Assembly (NCBI RefSeq): GCF_019924045.1
Contig: NZ_JAHXBN010000013.1
Location: 62,001-126,000, forward strand
Length of the DNA: 64,000 nt
Reading direction: 5' to 3'
DNA from: Dyadobacter fermentans
GTDB taxonomy: Bacteria; Bacteroidota; Bacteroidia; Cytophagales; Spirosomataceae
The notes beneath the pieces were generated by a model, which was not told the DNA's origin, ran no database searches, and saw only the letters and a list, made by a program, of their open reading frames with translations. The translations under genes and the position numbers were made by a program. This document shows, piece by piece, positions 17,713-26,900 of this stretch (the stretch's first letter is position 1; every line of letters starts with the position of its first letter).

Positions 17713-20700
17713 ATGAGAATCCTCCTGATCGCGTTGATTTCTCTCATAATGCATGGTTTTTCCGCCTCGGCGCAGCAGGAGCGGTTTATTGTTTCCCAGT
17801 ACAATACCGACAACGGCCTTCCCCAGAACAGCGTCAAAGACATTGCATTCGATGAATGGGGGTACTGCTGGCTTGCTACGGAAATGGGTATGGTTCGTTA
17901 CGACGGGCAACGTTTTGTGACCTATGGTCCTTCCGAAATACCGGGTTTGAAATCAGCCAGGTTAGCAGGGCTGACCAGCGACGCACGGGGCACACTGTAC
18001 GCACGGCTGTATGGGGAACAGATCCTTAAAGTAGCGGTTTCGGGGCTACATGCAGCGCCTGCCCCGGTCCTGTTGCCGAAGTGGTCGGTGCATGTCGGGC
18101 TGCAGGGGGTGGCGGTCGATGATCGGCGTATGCTGGATAAGCTGGCCGATTTTTACAATCACCTGGGGCAGAATCCATTTCTTTTTTCATCTAGTATTTC
18201 CAATAAGGAAATTTATCTCAGAAATGAGAATAGCCTGCTTTATTTGTCGCCGGAACTCAAAGCGCCAACGAAAATCAGGGAGTACACGAGCGGGAAGCCG
18301 GAGTATGCGATCTTTGCCGGACAGTTTCTGGTTTGCATTTTGCCGGGGAACCGGGTAGAGGCTTGGAAAGATGGCCGTTTGATTTCCGGTCATACGTCAA
18401 TCGGAGGGCCGTTAGCGTCCCATGCAGGTTTCCTGTCCGGCGATTTTCACGCATTTCCCGGCCACGACGGCCTGTATGTGTATACGGGCGACGACCTATA
18501 CAAAGTGATCCTACGGAATGGCCGTCTGCATGCTGAAATCGAGTTGGAAGGCGTACATGTGCCTTTTTTAAGTTGTATCCGGTTTTTGCCCGGACAGCAA
18601 ACCTATTACCTGGGTTCCGCCACAGACGGTCTGTTTGTGGTACATAAAAAGCAGTTCACGGCACCGCGATTTTCATCGCCTGTTCTCGACCAGAGCCTTT
18701 ACGCGCAGGCGAAGCTGGGTGAGGATAGTTTGATCGTACGGAACATGTTGGTTTCGATGGATCGGCCACCTCGTCCACTGCCGATCGACATCGGTATCGG
18801 CCCCTGGTTTTTTGCCCCGGGAAATGGAGCGTTGTATTATGAGCAAAACTTCAAACTCAATAAACTGTACATTGCGAGCGGGAAAAGCCGGGTTATAGCC
18901 TCGGGGCACGGAATGGTGCATATGAGCCTGGCGGATAAGGGACAGTATTTTTTTGGTTCAGCCAGCGGATTTGGCAAACTCGTGAATGATAAGGCCGTGG
19001 GGTACAAGGAATTTCCCCAAAAGACCAATATCCTGTTTGCCAGGCAGATTCGCCCGTCCTATTTCCTGGTTTGTACTGAAAAGGGGCTGAAATGGTATGA
19101 CTATGAGCGCAACCGGATCGACAAGTCGGTGCTGGAATCTATGCCGATACGGACGGTGTATGCCGAAACTGCCGATAAAATTTGGATATCCACTTACGGA
19201 AAAGGGTTTTATCTTTTACAAAACAAAAAGCTCTATCATATGCCCACCGGTCCGAGGCAGGCGCTCACGACCGTTCATTCATTTATCGAAGATGGTCGTG
19301 GGTTTTTCTGGCTGCCAAGCAACAATGGGCTCTTTAAAGTAAGGAAGAGCGAATTGCAGGCATTTGCTGAAAAGCGGCTGGATAAGGTCAATTTTTTTCG
19401 CTTCGACCGCACCGACGGCCTTCCTACGAATGAGTTCAATGGTGGCTGCGATCCGTCTTACCTTTGGTTAAAGGATAGCCTACTGTCGCTCCCTTCCATG
19501 AAAGGCCTTGTCTGGTTTTATCCCCATAAAATCAAACCCTATTACCCTGACGGCGGTATTTTTGCTGACAGCCTGACGGTCAAAGGCCGGTCGATCCCGT
19601 TCAATACCCATGGTATCGCCCTTTCGCCGGACTTCAAACGGCTTTCCGTCCATGTGTCCTCTCCGTATTTCGGCAATCCGGAGAACCTCGACCTCGAATA
19701 CCAGGTAGCCGGGCTGGACGCCGATTGGCACAAAGTCGAGAAGAATGGCGAGATAACAATCGCAAGCCTTCCGCCGGGCGATTACAAGCTGTTGGTCAGG
19801 CGAAACAGCGCTGATAGCCCCGACAGCCGGGCACAGTTTGTTTTGCCCGTCGAGGTGCAGCCGTGGTTTTATAACACCTGGTGGTTTTATGTGTTTTGCA
19901 TTTGCGTGTCGGTGGGAATTGGCTATCTGCTGTTCAAGCGACGGCTCACTAAGTTGCAAAAGGAAGCCCAGGAACTGGAAAACGTCATTTCCGCTCGTAC
20001 GCGCGAACTGAAAAGCGCTGTGGACGACTTGGCCAAATCGGAAATGGCCTTATTGGAAAGCAACCGGTTCAAGGATCATGTGATTACGATGGTACTCCAC
20101 GATATGCGGTCACCGCTCCGGTTCATTTCGCTCATCAGCGGCAACCTTTTGAAAAACCACAAGCAGCTTGCACCGTCGGACCTCGACGCTTACCTGGGCG
20201 ATCTGCATATGGGCACGCAAAACCTGCTGGGCTTTACCGAGCAGTTTTTCATGTGGATCAGCACGCAGCAGCAGGGGTTCAAGATCAGCAAGAACCTGTT
20301 TCCGTTGAATGCATTGTTTGAGGAAATCGCCTCGCTCTACAAGGAGCTGTTCAAAGTCAATCATAACCGGCTAACCATCGTGCGCACCGATCTGGAATGC
20401 ATTTCGGACTATCAGATCCTTTCGGTGATCATCCGTAATCTGATTGACAATGCGAACAAAAATACGACCGACGGGGAGATTACCCTTTCGTGCCGGGAGG
20501 AAAACGGGCAATTGCTGATTTCGATCAGCGACACAGGTCAAGGACTGAATGACGAGCAGATCGCCCTGTTTATGAGCCGCGACCGGCAGACCGGCAATCG
20601 CGGTACGGGCAGTCTATTGATCCACACCATGCTCGATTACATTCACGGCAGCATTTCAATCGCCAGCCAACCCGGGAAGGGCAGCACGTTTACGATTCTG

Positions 20701-20763
20701 CTTCAAAATCTGAACCAATCTGATACATCTGGGCAAGATGGTTCAGTTCAAGGAGGTTCTTGA
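17713..20763 (+). CDS. Two-component propeller sensor histidine kinase (Y_Y_Y, no receiver)
   Basis: 1016 residues. A signal peptide (MRILLIALISLIMHGFSASA) leads into a periplasmic two-component propeller of Reg_prop blades (YNTDNGLPQNSVKDIAFDEWGYCWLATEMGM written here in part; later FIEDGRGFFWLPSNNGLFKV) and a Y_Y_Y Ig-like domain (LEYQVAGLDADWHKVE). One membrane helix at about 723-743 (VFCICVSVGIGYLLF) and a coiled coil follow, then HisKA with H796 (VLHDMRSPLRF) and a HATPase domain (IRNLIDNANKN, SDTGQGLND, GSTFTILL). Unlike SusR-type hybrid sensors it has no fused receiver or AraC domain. Its 3' end overlaps the convergent response regulator gene by 74 bases, the likely partner. Confidence 0.93.
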   Translation: MRILLIALISLIMHGFSASAQQERFIVSQYNTDNGLPQNSVKDIAFDEWGYCWLATEMGMVRYDGQRFVTYGPSEIPGLKSARLAGLTSDARGTLYARLYGEQILKVAVSGLHAAPAPVLLPKWSVHVGLQGVAVDDRRMLDKLADFYNHLGQNPFLFSSSISNKEIYLRNENSLLYLSPELKAPTKIREYTSGKPEYAIFAGQFLVCILPGNRVEAWKDGRLISGHTSIGGPLASHAGFLSGDFHAFPGHDGLYVYTGDDLYKVILRNGRLHAEIELEGVHVPFLSCIRFLPGQQTYYLGSATDGLFVVHKKQFTAPRFSSPVLDQSLYAQAKLGEDSLIVRNMLVSMDRPPRPLPIDIGIGPWFFAPGNGALYYEQNFKLNKLYIASGKSRVIASGHGMVHMSLADKGQYFFGSASGFGKLVNDKAVGYKEFPQKTNILFARQIRPSYFLVCTEKGLKWYDYERNRIDKSVLESMPIRTVYAETADKIWISTYGKGFYLLQNKKLYHMPTGPRQALTTVHSFIEDGRGFFWLPSNNGLFKVRKSELQAFAEKRLDKVNFFRFDRTDGLPTNEFNGGCDPSYLWLKDSLLSLPSMKGLVWFYPHKIKPYYPDGGIFADSLTVKGRSIPFNTHGIALSPDFKRLSVHVSSPYFGNPENLDLEYQVAGLDADWHKVEKNGEITIASLPPGDYKLLVRRNSADSPDSRAQFVLPVEVQPWFYNTWWFYVFCICVSVGIGYLLFKRRLTKLQKEAQELENVISARTRELKSAVDDLAKSEMALLESNRFKDHVITMVLHDMRSPLRFISLISGNLLKNHKQLAPSDLDAYLGDLHMGTQNLLGFTEQFFMWISTQQQGFKISKNLFPLNALFEEIASLYKELFKVNHNRLTIVRTDLECISDYQILSVIIRNLIDNANKNTTDGEITLSCREENGQLLISISDTGQGLNDEQIALFMSRDRQTGNRGTGSLLIHTMLDYIHGSISIASQPGKGSTFTILLQNLNQSDTSGQDGSVQGGS

Positions 20764-21346
20764 TTTCCAGCTTGTCGAAAACGCGGCAGCGGAAACTGCT
20801 GGCCGTGGAGGCGCTGATCGACAGCGCATTGGCCACTTCCAGGGCACCGTATCCTTTGAGTAGGAGCAGCGCTACTTCAAACTCCCGTTTCGAGAGCTTG
20901 TCGAAGGGCGTGTTGGCCACATTGCCGATCAATGCATTCGAAAAAATCTCGCTCTGGGATCTGGAAATGTACCGGCGGCCCTGGCTTACGACCTGGATCG
21001 CCTCGGCAAGGACCTGGTCGGGCTCGGTTTTGTTGACATACCCGAGCGCGCCCTCGCGAAAGAATCGGGCTGCAAAAACCTTGTCGGGTTTCATCGTGAC
21101 GACGAGGATTTTGAGCTTTGGCCGGATGCGTAAAATATCGGGGATCAGTGCGAGCTCGTTGGTCTCGGGCATGTTCAGGTCGGTAATGAGCATATCGAAC
21201 TCCCGGCCGGTGATCTTCTCGATCACTTCCCGGCCTGTTTCGGCAAATTCTACGTTCACGCTGAATCCCAGGACTTCTTTGACGACCATCTGAAGTCCTT
21301 TCCGGACAAGCTGGTGATCGTCGGCTATGATAATGGAGAGCGGCAT
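20690..21346 (-). CDS. LuxR/NarL-type response regulator
   Basis: 218 residues from M at 21346 (MPLSIIIADDHQLVRKG); the frame extends to 21409, but the preferred start is at the receiver-domain boundary. The receiver has the acidic pair at D9-D10, phosphoacceptor D56 (MLITDLNMP), and Lys in GYVNKTEP, so it is competent for phosphorylation. The C-terminal LuxR helix-turn-helix is LSKREFEVALLLLKGYGALEVANALSIS. It is encoded convergently with the propeller kinase and overlaps its 3' end by 74 bases. Partnership with that kinase is inference. Confidence 0.93.
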   Translation of the reverse strand: MPLSIIIADDHQLVRKGLQMVVKEVLGFSVNVEFAETGREVIEKITGREFDMLITDLNMPETNELALIPDILRIRPKLKILVVTMKPDKVFAARFFREGALGYVNKTEPDQVLAEAIQVVSQGRRYISRSQSEIFSNALIGNVANTPFDKLSKREFEVALLLLKGYGALEVANALSISASTASSFRCRVFDKLEIKNLLELNHLAQMYQIGSDFEAES

Positions 21347-21436
21347 ATAGGCAACAGGTCCTTTCAGGATTACGGTTTGATCGTAATGACTGAAATTAAT
21401 GCATTTCAACCTGAATTACAAAACAGCGGCTGGACA

Positions 21437-22081
21437 TTAATTTGATAAAACCGAAGCTAATTCGACGATATTGATGACGTTTTTCTTCAACATGACGGTC
21501 CGCTTGATGGTACTTACCGTGCTGTGCCTTACTTTGAGCGCCGTCGCTATTTCCGAGGTTTTCATCCCGCTCACCAACAGCCCTGCCACCTGCTGTTCGC
21601 GGGGCGAGAGCTTGTTGGGTTTTCGTTGCAGGTTATATTTGAGGAAGTTGCGTATCTGCGACTGATTACCCGGATCGAACAGGAATTCATAACCGAATTT
21701 CTGCAATGTGCTTTCACAGATGTACCTCCGTGAGGCGAGCACCTCACGAAGGCACTTTTCCGTTTCCAGGTCGGGACAGCCCTTGGAAATGCACGCGCTG
21801 GCTCCCGAAAGTAAGAGCGACAATGCTTTTTTGTAAAGATTGTCGTTGTACATGATTATCCACGGGATGGTGTTGTGTTTCTGTATAATCTTCGCATCCA
21901 GCCCCGTCTTTTCATTCACCCCCACCACTACCAGATCGATTTTGTGGCTTGCAAGATATTTCGAAACGCCGGCCACCGTGCCGGTTTCTAAAAATGTAAA
22001 CTCGTATTCGAGATTTTTGAAAAACTCTTTAAGACCTCTCAGGATGATAGGGTGGGAGTCGTATAAAATTACGTGGAGCAT
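21437..22081 (-). CDS. LuxR-type regulator with degenerate receiver domain
   Basis: 214 residues. The N-terminal domain has a receiver-like layout (VILYDSHPIILRGLKEFF, IDLVVVGVNE, ACISKGCPD), but the phosphoacceptor Asp is replaced by Gly54 and only one Asp of the acidic pair remains (YDSH). The Lys of the active site is kept in CISK. The C-terminal domain is a normal LuxR helix-turn-helix (LSPREQQVAGLLVSGMKTSEIATALKV). It therefore probably acts without phosphorylation, as an aspartate-less receiver. It is paralogous to the next gene (22136) and both follow the canonical regulator at 20690 on the same strand. Confidence 0.9.
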   Translation of the reverse strand: MLHVILYDSHPIILRGLKEFFKNLEYEFTFLETGTVAGVSKYLASHKIDLVVVGVNEKTGLDAKIIQKHNTIPWIIMYNDNLYKKALSLLLSGASACISKGCPDLETEKCLREVLASRRYICESTLQKFGYEFLFDPGNQSQIRNFLKYNLQRKPNKLSPREQQVAGLLVSGMKTSEIATALKVRHSTVSTIKRTVMLKKNVINIVELASVLSN

Positions 22082-22135
22082 GGTAATGATGCGTGTCTGC
22101 GAAATGCGTGCCGGTTGCCCGGTGTTTGGTATACG

Positions 22136-22774
22136 TTAGTCCAGAGTCTGAATGGCTTGCACCAGATTGGTGACTGAAAGCTTGCGGAATGCGCGGGCTT
22201 TCAGGGTACTCACGGTGCTATGCTGGATCTGAAGGCGGTCGGCAATTTCACCGGTTTTCAGACCGTTTTTAAGTAATGATGCTACTTCCGATTCGCGGCT
22301 GGTGAGCTGGCGTACGCGTGGGCGGTACGCACCGGCGCCATTCCGGATGGCCCTGAACCGCCAGTACTCCGTGTTCACATGCGCCTGGGTGGTAGCGCAC
22401 ACATAGCGCCGCTGTTGCAGCACGGCCGAGATGCCTTCCTTCAATGCGGTATCGTTACATTTCTTCGACATGCACGCGCCGCCGCCGAGGGCCATCAGGT
22501 CCATCGCTATTTCGGCGCCTTCTTCGGTGTAGAGCACCGCGGTTTTGGGAAGAATCGGGGAAATGACCTCGTTGTTGAGGTTGTCGACGTCGTTGACGCT
22601 CAGTACCACGAGGTCGAAGCGCTGTGAAGTGGCCAATTTGTAGAACTGGCGCTCACGGGAAGCTTCGGTCACTTTCATGCGCAGTTCCATGGTATCCAGC
22701 ATGAGCCGGATTCCTTTACGCGAGATAGGATGTAAATCAAATACTAATACTTTCAGAGTGCTTTCTGGTTTCAT
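22136..22774 (-). CDS. LuxR-type regulator with degenerate receiver domain
   Basis: 212 residues from M at 22774; the open frame reaches 22870 but the extension has no receiver homology. The receiver-like domain (LKVLVFDLHPISRKGIRLML) has Ser59 in place of the phosphoacceptor Asp (DLVVLSVND) and keeps Lys in ACMSKKCND. The LuxR helix-turn-helix is LTSRESEVASLLKNGLKTGEIADRLQI. It shares the [FY]D-x-HPI start, the lost Asp and the HSTVST recognition helix with the 21437 product, so the two look like a tandem duplication. Conserved RRYVCATTQ and RRYICESTL segments link receiver and DNA-binding domain in both. Confidence 0.9.
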   Translation of the reverse strand: MKPESTLKVLVFDLHPISRKGIRLMLDTMELRMKVTEASRERQFYKLATSQRFDLVVLSVNDVDNLNNEVISPILPKTAVLYTEEGAEIAMDLMALGGGACMSKKCNDTALKEGISAVLQQRRYVCATTQAHVNTEYWRFRAIRNGAGAYRPRVRQLTSRESEVASLLKNGLKTGEIADRLQIQHSTVSTLKARAFRKLSVTNLVQAIQTLD

Positions 22775-22880
22775 TTTCACGGGGCGGTCTGTTTTCACAA
22801 TGCAAAGATTCACCAACCGTGAATGTTTTGCAGTGGCTCTCCGCCGACCCGTTTGTAGCTTTGCAGCCACACGGTTTGGC

Positions 22881-22904
22881 GATCCGGCGATCCGGCGATC
22901 CGGC
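22881..22904. repeat. Three tandem GATCCGGC octamers
   Basis: Three perfect 8-bp copies lie just downstream of the Nudix regulator gene (stop at 22914) and about 100 bases upstream of the 22774 start. They may be simple slippage; no coding role is evident. Confidence 0.8.
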
Positions 22905-22913
22905 CTGGTTCAA

Positions 22914-23666
22914 TTACCCGGCCTGCGCACCCTCGTTCCGGAAGCGGTACAGGAACGGTGCCTTGTTGGCTGCGCCGGTGAATTTCTTTTCCAGCCGTTC
23001 GAGCACATTCAGGTCGAGGATCTTTTTCTGAAAGTTGTTGCGGGCAAAGGCGCGGTTGTAAATCGACTCGTAGAGCTCCTGCACTTCGCGCATGGTGAAA
23101 GTTTCGGGCAGGAGATTGAATGCAATGAGCTTCTGATCGAGATTCAGTTGCAAGGTTTCCAGCGCACATTTGACCATTTCGTGATGGTCCATGATCATCG
23201 GAGGCAAATCCCGGACAGGGTACCAGTCAATGGACTCGTCGAGCTCGGTTTTCCGGGGAACTACCTTGTTAATATCCACCAAAGCGTAATATCCGATCGA
23301 AACAAACCGCCGGGTAATCCAGTCGAATTCCTTGCGGTCAAACCGCTTGTCGCCCAGCTTGTCTCCATTGAGTTCGATCAGCCGTTCGAGGAAACGGATA
23401 TTCGACCGCGGGGCATCGCCGAATACCCTGAACTGTTCCAGATAAATGTCCTTGATCCCCGTGCGGTCTTCGAGTATCCGGCGGGCGGCCTGGTCAATTC
23501 CCTCGTTCTGGTAAATGAAGCCGCTCGGCAAAGCCCAGAAATCGCCGCGGAAGTTCAGTTTAGGTACCAAAACGCTGAGCTGCGAATCCTGATAGCCTAA
23601 AATGACGCAGTCGATGGAGAGTTGCTGGATGTAGTTTTGCTCGCTCGGTGAATGTATGTCCCTCAT
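22914..23666 (-). CDS. Nudix-domain transcriptional regulator (NrtR/AraR-like)
   Basis: 250 residues. The N-terminal Nudix fold (SIDCVILGYQDSQLSVLVPKL, FWALPSGFIYQNEGIDQAARR) has a broken Nudix box: G49, E55 and R63 are kept, but the catalytic REUxEE positions are I64, D67 and R68, so hydrolase activity is unlikely. The C-terminal winged-helix part (LLPETFTMREVQELYESIYNRAFARNNFQKKIL) is the DNA-binding domain of NrtR-type regulators, with the RNNFxKKI pattern. In Bacteroidota such proteins control sugar genes. It is divergent from the ThuA/sugar dehydrogenase fusion gene, and a dyad operator lies between them, so that gene is the likely target. Confidence 0.92.
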   Translation of the reverse strand: MRDIHSPSEQNYIQQLSIDCVILGYQDSQLSVLVPKLNFRGDFWALPSGFIYQNEGIDQAARRILEDRTGIKDIYLEQFRVFGDAPRSNIRFLERLIELNGDKLGDKRFDRKEFDWITRRFVSIGYYALVDINKVVPRKTELDESIDWYPVRDLPPMIMDHHEMVKCALETLQLNLDQKLIAFNLLPETFTMREVQELYESIYNRAFARNNFQKKILDLNVLERLEKKFTGAANKAPFLYRFRNEGAQAG

Positions 23667-23864
23667 ATGTTAATGGCTAGGAATAGTCGCTATGGAATAA
23701 TTGCTTTGAAATCGCTGCCCGTTTTAGCCCGGCAATATCGCTGATACGGCTTTCCCGCCCAAAGTTGCGTGCGGAAACATTTTAGAAACTCTTCTGTCAA
23801 TACGGTCAAAGGCGCTTGCAGGACTATTTATTGCATTGTTGATATAATTAATAGAATAAAATTT

Positions 23865-23885
23865 ATTGTCTCAAAGATAGACAAT
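23865..23885. promoter_or_regulatory. Putative operator for the Nudix regulator
   Basis: The half-sites ATTGTCT (23865-23871) and AGACAAT (23879-23885) are perfectly complementary across a 7-base spacer; the next outer base pair also matches. The dyad sits about 14 bases upstream of the -7 box at 23900, over the -33 position of the promoter for the fusion gene at 23937. Confidence 0.6.
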
Positions 23886-23899
23886 AGTGCTTTTTACTG

Positions 23900-23907
23900 T
23901 ACATTTG
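23900..23907 (+). promoter_or_regulatory. Probable -7 box of the ThuA-GSDH gene
   Basis: TACATTTG matches TAnnTTTG exactly, 29 bases upstream of the ATG. A normal TTG at -33 is missing; that position is occupied by the dyad at 23865-23885, consistent with a regulated promoter. Confidence 0.55.
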
Positions 23908-23936
23908 ATGGTCACTAATTCAAACGACCTAACCAG

Positions 23937-26900
23937 ATGAAGAAAAAATTACAGGGAGTACTGCTTTGCTGTGCATGGCTCCTCGTTGGTCACGTAATGG
24001 CGCAGGCGCCCAAAATGCAGGTGTTGGTTTTCAGCAAGACCGCGGCGTTCAGGCACGCGTCCATCGAGGCCGGGAAAAAGGCATTGGGCAAATTGGCTAC
24101 CGAGAAAGGCTTTGGCGTCAGCTTTACGGAGGATGCCGCACAGTTTAAGGAAAGTAACCTGAAAAAATACAATGCCGTGATCTTCTTGAATACGACCGGG
24201 GATATTCTTGATGCGGAGCAGCAAAGCGCATTCGAGCGGTACATTCAGGCGGGTGGCGGTTACGTGGGCATTCACGCGGCTACGGATACGGAATACGAAT
24301 GGCCCTGGTACGGTGCGTTGGCCGGTGCGTGGTTTCTCGACCACCCGATGCCCAACAATGTGCAGAAAGGGAAGTTTATCGTAACCCAGAAAAACCACTG
24401 GGCGACTCAGGGAATGCCTGATGAGTTTGAGCGGAGCGATGAATTTTACAGTTTCAAAAATATCTCCCCGAAAATCAACGTCGTCCTGAAAATCGACGAA
24501 AAAAGCTACACCGGCGGCAAGAACCCGGACTTTCATCCCATGAGCTGGTACCAGGAGTTCGATGGCGGCCGGTCGTTTTACACGGCAATGGGGCATACCG
24601 ACGAAACTTTCGAGGAGCCGCTTTTCCTGAACCACCTTTGGGCGGGCATCCGCTACACGACAGGCGGAGACACGCCCAAGCCGGTCGACTTTGCCAAGGC
24701 ACGCCCCGAGGAAAACCGCTTTTCGAAGGTCATACTGGCTGAAAAGCTCGACGAACCGATGGAATTGAGCGTACTGGGAGACGGCCGCATTCTGTTCATC
24801 CAGCGAAAAGGCGAAGTATTGCTTTATCATACCAAAACCAAAGAACTCAAAACCATCGCAAAGCTGCCCGTCAGCACGAAATACGTGAGCAAGGAAGGCA
24901 AGGAGTCGATGGGAGAGGATGGTTTGCTGGGGTTGAACAAAGACCCGAATTTTGCACAAAATCACTGGATTTACCTCTACTACTCGGATCCTAACGAATC
25001 GAAGAACGTACTTGCGCGCTTTGAGCTGAAAGGCGACGAGCTGGATTTGGCTTCGCGAAAAATATTGCTCGACGTGCCCACGCAGCGCGAGGAATGCTGC
25101 CATACCGCCGGCTCCATTGCCTGGGACAAGGACGGTAACCTGTACCTCTCTACCGGCGACAATACCAACCCGCACGGCTCCAACGGTTACAGTCCGAGCG
25201 ACGAACGTGCCGGCCGTGAGGCCTGGGATGCGCAAAAGTCATCGGCGAATACCAACGACTTGCGCGGCAAGATTATCCGTATCAAACCGCAGCCGGATGG
25301 CACTTATACCATTCCGGAAGGCAACCTGTTCCCGAAAGGCACGGCGCAAACTCGCCCGGAAATCTACACGATGGGCCACCGCAACCCGTTCCGCATTTCG
25401 GTAGACCAGCATACAGGGTACGTATATTGGGGAGAGGTTGGCCCTGATGCCGCCAAGCCTGATGCCAACCGTGGACCGGCAGGTCACGACGAGGTAGGAC
25501 AAGCCCGGAAGCCGGGAAATTTCGGCTGGCCGCATTTTGTAGGTGATAACAAGGCTTATAATAAATACGATTTCACCGCGAACCAATCGGGAGAGAAATG
25601 GGATGTGGCTGCACCGACCAACAATTCGCCCAGCAATACCGGTTTGAAAGTGTTGCCACCGGCGCAGAAAGCATTTATCTGGTACCCTTATGACGCATCG
25701 CCCGAGTTCCCGCTCGTGGGTGCGGGCGGACGTAACGCGATGGCCGGCCCGGTGTTCTATTCGGACGATTTCAAGAATGCGTCACAAGCGTTCCCCGCCT
25801 ATTACAATGGAAAGCTGCTTGCCTACGAATGGATGCGCGGCTGGATTATGGCTGTTACGATGGATAAGGAAGGTAATTATGCATCGATGGAGCGTTTTAT
25901 GCCAAGCTACAAGTTCTCAAACCCGATGGATATGGAATTTGCACAAAACGGTGACCTGTACATGCTCGAATACGGCTCCGGGTGGTTCTCTGCCAACGAC
26001 GACGCCCGCCTGATCCGCATTGAGTACAACGGCGGTAACCGCAAGCCGAAGATCGAAATGGCTGCCAACAAGCAGGGCGGTTCTGCCCCACTTGCATTGA
26101 AACTTACAGCGGCCGGCACCGACGATGCCGACGGGGATGTACTGGCCTATTCGTGGAAAATCACTTCCAAAAACGGCTTTACCAAAACCATTAACACCCA
26201 GGATGCGCAGCTTACGCTCGCCAAAACGGGCGTTTACAAAGCAACATTGACCGTGAACGACGGCAAAGGCGGTATTTCGACCCAATCAGTCGATGTGACG
26301 GTTGGTAATGAAGCGCCGGTGCTGAGCCTCGATATGCCGGGAGCCAACAAGTCGTTTTTTGTGCCGGGCAAGCCCTTCCAGTACGACGTGAAGGTGAAGG
26401 ACAAGGAAGATGGCGCGCTTGGAAGCGGCATTGACGAAGAACGCGTCGCCGTTAATATCGATTACCTGCCCGAAGGCTTCGACAAAGTTGCTATTGCACA
26501 AGGACACCGCTCGGCAGATGCAGCAGCGGCCTTCGCAACAGGCAAGAAGCTCATCGAGGCGAGCGATTGCAAGGCTTGCCACGCCATCAGTAAAAAATCG
26601 ATAGGCCCGGCCTATACCGATGTTGCCCGTAAATACAAGGGCAACAGCTTGGCGGTAGAAACGCTTACAAAGAAGGTAATTAACGGTGGTGGCGGTGTTT
26701 GGGGTGAAACGGCCATGGCCGCCCACCCGCAGCTTTCAGCAGCCGATGCTTCGGAAATGGTTAAATACATCCTGAACCTTTCGGCCGACGCCGCAGCGAA
26801 TGCCGCCTTGCCGGTGAAAGGCAGCTACACAGCCGCATTGCCCAATGGTGACAAAGGCAAGGGCGTGTTCGTGGTGCGTGCCGCGTACGAGGACAAGGGG

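Noticed and set aside
23949..25235. 428-codon minus-strand open frame opposite the ThuA-GSDH gene
   Set aside because: Antisense shadow caused by codon bias; the plus-strand product has recognised domains.
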